From positions 1 through 64,000 of the forward strand of contig JABMNK010000023.1 in assembly GCA_013204595.1 (NCBI GenBank): a DNA stretch of 64,000 nt. Direction: 5' to 3'. The position numbers and the translations under genes are program-made. This DNA comes from Flammeovirgaceae bacterium. GTDB lineage: Bacteria > Bacteroidota > Bacteroidia > Cytophagales > Cyclobacteriaceae. Position 1 is the first letter of the stretch; each line of letters starts with the position of its first letter. Below, one piece after another: positions 62,901 through 64,000 of the stretch. The notes under the pieces were generated by a model. That model made no database searches, was not told where the DNA came from, and saw only the letters and a program-made list of their open reading frames with translations.

Positions 62901-64000
62901 TAGGAGAGAATGTGGCAGTCGATTTTGATTTAAATAAAAATATTGCCAATATCAAAGCTGAAAAATCGGGAGTTGATGCACTTTCATTTCCTTCAGCGGC
63001 GATTACAACATCTATATCAAATGCGGAATGGTTTCTTGAGGATTCAATTATTACGATGACTAAACCTGAAAGTGCAGCCCTTAAAGACACCTATTTTTAT
63101 TCGACACGGGAAGCATTAGACTCATTGGCTTTCAATGCTACCAATGCTATTTATGATATTAAAACTGATAAATTGACTATTCAGGGGATTCCATTTATTA
63201 GGGTGGCAGACGCAAAATTATTTCCCGAAAATAATGAAATGGTTGTCGGGGGTAATTCTAATCTTGAAACCCTTGAAAATGCCAAGTTGATATTTGAGTA
63301 TCCCGGAGTGTTTCACCAATTAAAGAAGGGGGCCATAGATATTGCCTCAAGAAATGAATTTAGTGGACGGGCCATTTATTTGCTGGCTGATATGGCGGGG
63401 GACACCAACGAGATAGCCCTCTCCAACTTTATTACAGAAGAAAGAAAACTTGACAATGACTCAACAGTGTATTCATCCTATGCGATTGGAGAAATCACCA
63501 ATAAAAAACTGGAAATAGCGCCTGGATTTTATTACAAAGGAGGGGTGGGATTTCGGGCCTATAAGCAAAAATTAGAGCTTGAAGGAGGATTCATTCAGCC
63601 TATTTTGCCATCTAAACCCGATCATGATGTCTGGATCAATTATTCCCAAAAAGAGGATAGTGCGAGCATTTTAATTGACATCACTAACAATCTGGATGAA
63701 AATGGAGAGCCTATTTTGGCAGGAATTCATATCAACCTTCGGGGGGAAATTTATCCTGGTTTTATTGAACGGCGAAAGGGATTGGCGGATGAAGATTTCT
63801 TTCTTGCTAAAGGATTATTGACTTACCAACAACAGACGAAAGAATTTATTATTGAAGAGCCTCTTAAAGGAACAGGGGAGCGTTACGAGGGTCATACGCT
63901 GATCTATAATGATTCGATCCAAACCTATTACATAGAAGGGAAGGTTAATTTTATCAATAATGAATTAAATAAACTGAAAATAGATGGGGCTGCCGTAGGT
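59933..64000 (+). CDS. very large secreted protein, 5' part only
   Basis: An uninterrupted reading frame of 1356 codons runs from a GTG at 59933 to the window end. The N-terminus is a signal peptide (KGIFISFFLVFISLKLFAQ, cut before GFSQEP). A helical region (about residues 25-190) leads into an acidic linker with three DDW repeats (DDWGTASDDDWGTTATDDW, residues 197-215), and from about residue 230 the sequence is beta-rich and repetitive (e.g. GGIQIKGDQLIG, LKLTLAAGKGVYTGG), reminiscent of long beta-solenoid or LptA/OstA-like folds, though I recognise no family. The gene is last in uvrA-tpiA-knot-prmA, 28 bases after prmA. The N-terminal frame was checked at five points and stays open. Confidence 0.72.
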   Translation, partial: MKGIFISFFLVFISLKLFAQGFSQEPELFGQQVVQLLKSRQAQDGDKIASDFEMAWTSKFSADNQEGLISIVQLMQKKRYALQPSYLYLFSYLAKGVIKENFSASEVDKILEISLALVATQNKGQYERFLKGMNLFMGSGYLFRDNFLSAQSLNGSYNFDLIEVANVQSTAKLIAMQQNEIEVAADLITDEVSDKVDDWGTASDDDWGTTATDDWAVMEENSEDGKRNEFDDGQGASAGAFISSNDYAALEKAKYISPQLSGPIIQFDQTELVLLSLYDSLRMRGAKGSYLINDRVFIGTYGRIDWPKKGNKMDGIKVVLGEFNIHLDHGSFWTPNASLYFPLLFSDSIPGSFKSRLLRSAQQPQESKLEFTSHHADLKLTLAAGKGVYTGGIQIKGDQLIGTSISRSQGELLVSDGKGRKVIFRADKFVFMDSLITANKAFVVIIDGQDSIYHPSVSMEFQIDKNKIVVLREKAFDVTPFYSSYHGMLIGVDQFDWSLIGDSINFDITTASGLVPATIESNQYFNRSRYEGLSGIYDFHPIGLSVFYARKFGTIEFNEIALSAFYNLDNGMVKGAMKLLHIYGFAAYDAQTGNVRLLPRAFHYYNAAGNRKDYDNLFMSSKVSSGPNMTFDLNSRTLDVNGVKKFWLTPDYKTMIVPDSGKVSLMQGRALNFEGQVTLGVFEYKGRDFDFDYDNFLINLPKIDSLSVRIPNPDGTYTKIKNQLTEATGTLFINNPNNRSGLIYDEGYPYFVSEQEAKVYFNRPEILDGAYDSSIFFVVAPLEIHDLTSTSSDNLFFPGSFYSGGIFPSFEDTLRIMPDLSFGFIHEIPEEGYHLYGTPAKTYNSISLSNLGLRGTGTIDFLNSHLFSEDFIYYPDSVTSLGSRGSIDPGLAGLGSFPQAEFGSFSMRWFPRKDSMYLNTMNEPFNFYDMSAQFDGTSIITAVGVYGYGQFFTRGSVVTSDKMTFKESNFQARESIFEVLSEVPETPAMIGENVAVDFDLNKNIANIKAEKSGVDALSFPSAAITTSISNAEWFLEDSIITMTKPESAALKDTYFYSTREALDSLAFNATNAIYDIKTDKLTIQGIPFIRVADAKLFPENNEMVVGGNSNLETLENAKLIFEYPGVFHQLKKGAIDIASRNEFSGRAIYLLADMAGDTNEIALSNFITEERKLDNDSTVYSSYAIGEITNKKLEIAPGFYYKGGVGFRAYKQKLELEGGFIQPILPSKPDHDVWINYSQKEDSASILIDITNNLDENGEPILAGIHINLRGEIYPGFIERRKGLADEDFFLAKGLLTYQQQTKEFIIEEPLKGTGERYEGHTLIYNDSIQTYYIEGKVNFINNELNKLKIDGAAVG

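Noticed and set aside
62528..63090. Two minus-strand open frames near the window end
   Set aside because: They lie wholly within the large plus-strand reading frame and resemble no family.

Overview
The window is a dense stretch of a Bacteroidota chromosome, most likely from the Cytophagales or a related lineage. I infer this from gene content, without any database search. The supporting signs are the linked nadK / porG / uppS / bamA / two Skp-OmpH genes, an rpsU-xerC-hpf operon, glyQS-type glycyl-tRNA synthetase, a sigma-24 type ECF factor, several start codons without a clear Shine-Dalgarno sequence, and promoters of the Bacteroidota form TTTG-N18/19-TAnnTTTG. I see no phage, insertion sequence, CRISPR array, rRNA or tRNA gene.

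Region 1-6468 (+ strand) is an accessory catabolic operon that starts before the window. It encodes an SDR oxidoreductase (3' end only), a MaoC/NodN-like hydratase, an ACAD11-type acyl-CoA dehydrogenase, an APH-fold kinase of the ACAD10/11 type, a further pair of acyl-CoA dehydrogenases of which the second lacks the catalytic Glu, and an MDR quinone oxidoreductase. The kinase plus ACAD11-type pair looks like a split version of the human ACAD10/ACAD11 4-hydroxyacyl-CoA pathway and is the most interesting system here.

Region 6498-15701 holds mixed housekeeping genes: prmC and ribD (divergent), a cupin protein and msrC, then on the minus strand CPBP protease, DUF2007, cdsA, gdhA, psd and RDD protein, then dusB and an EamA transporter on the plus strand, ending in a bidirectional terminator.

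Region 15707-24349 (- strand) is a ten-gene envelope operon: yqeY-like, cvpA, alpha/beta hydrolase (broken by an in-frame TGA), CBS-ACT protein, nadK, porG, uppS, bamA and two Skp/OmpH chaperones. Region 24396-27906 (+) holds pdxJ, a hydrolase, an RsmI-like methylase and metK. It faces the rimP-nusA-infB operon (- strand, 28018-32531), and the two are separated by a perfect 25-bp-arm inverted repeat. The rimP leader carries a consensus promoter and an intrinsic-terminator-like hairpin just before the start codon, a candidate attenuator.

Region 32685-43854 holds cysS, the rpsU-xerC-hpf operon, a roughly 300-base intergenic region with a possible small RNA, ugd, a DUF547 lipoprotein, a CPA2 antiporter, glyQS, an MtfA-like peptidase and dgt. 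Region 43952-51284 holds an RND-type exporter, ileS, lspA and an EamA transporter broken by an in-frame TAA. Region 51250-55016 (-) holds an unidentified 719-residue outer-membrane protein, nth and an ECF sigma factor with a small overlapping partner gene. Region 55189-64000 (+) holds uvrA, tpiA, a small septoil-knot-like protein, prmA and the first 1356 codons of a very large secreted protein that runs off the window end.
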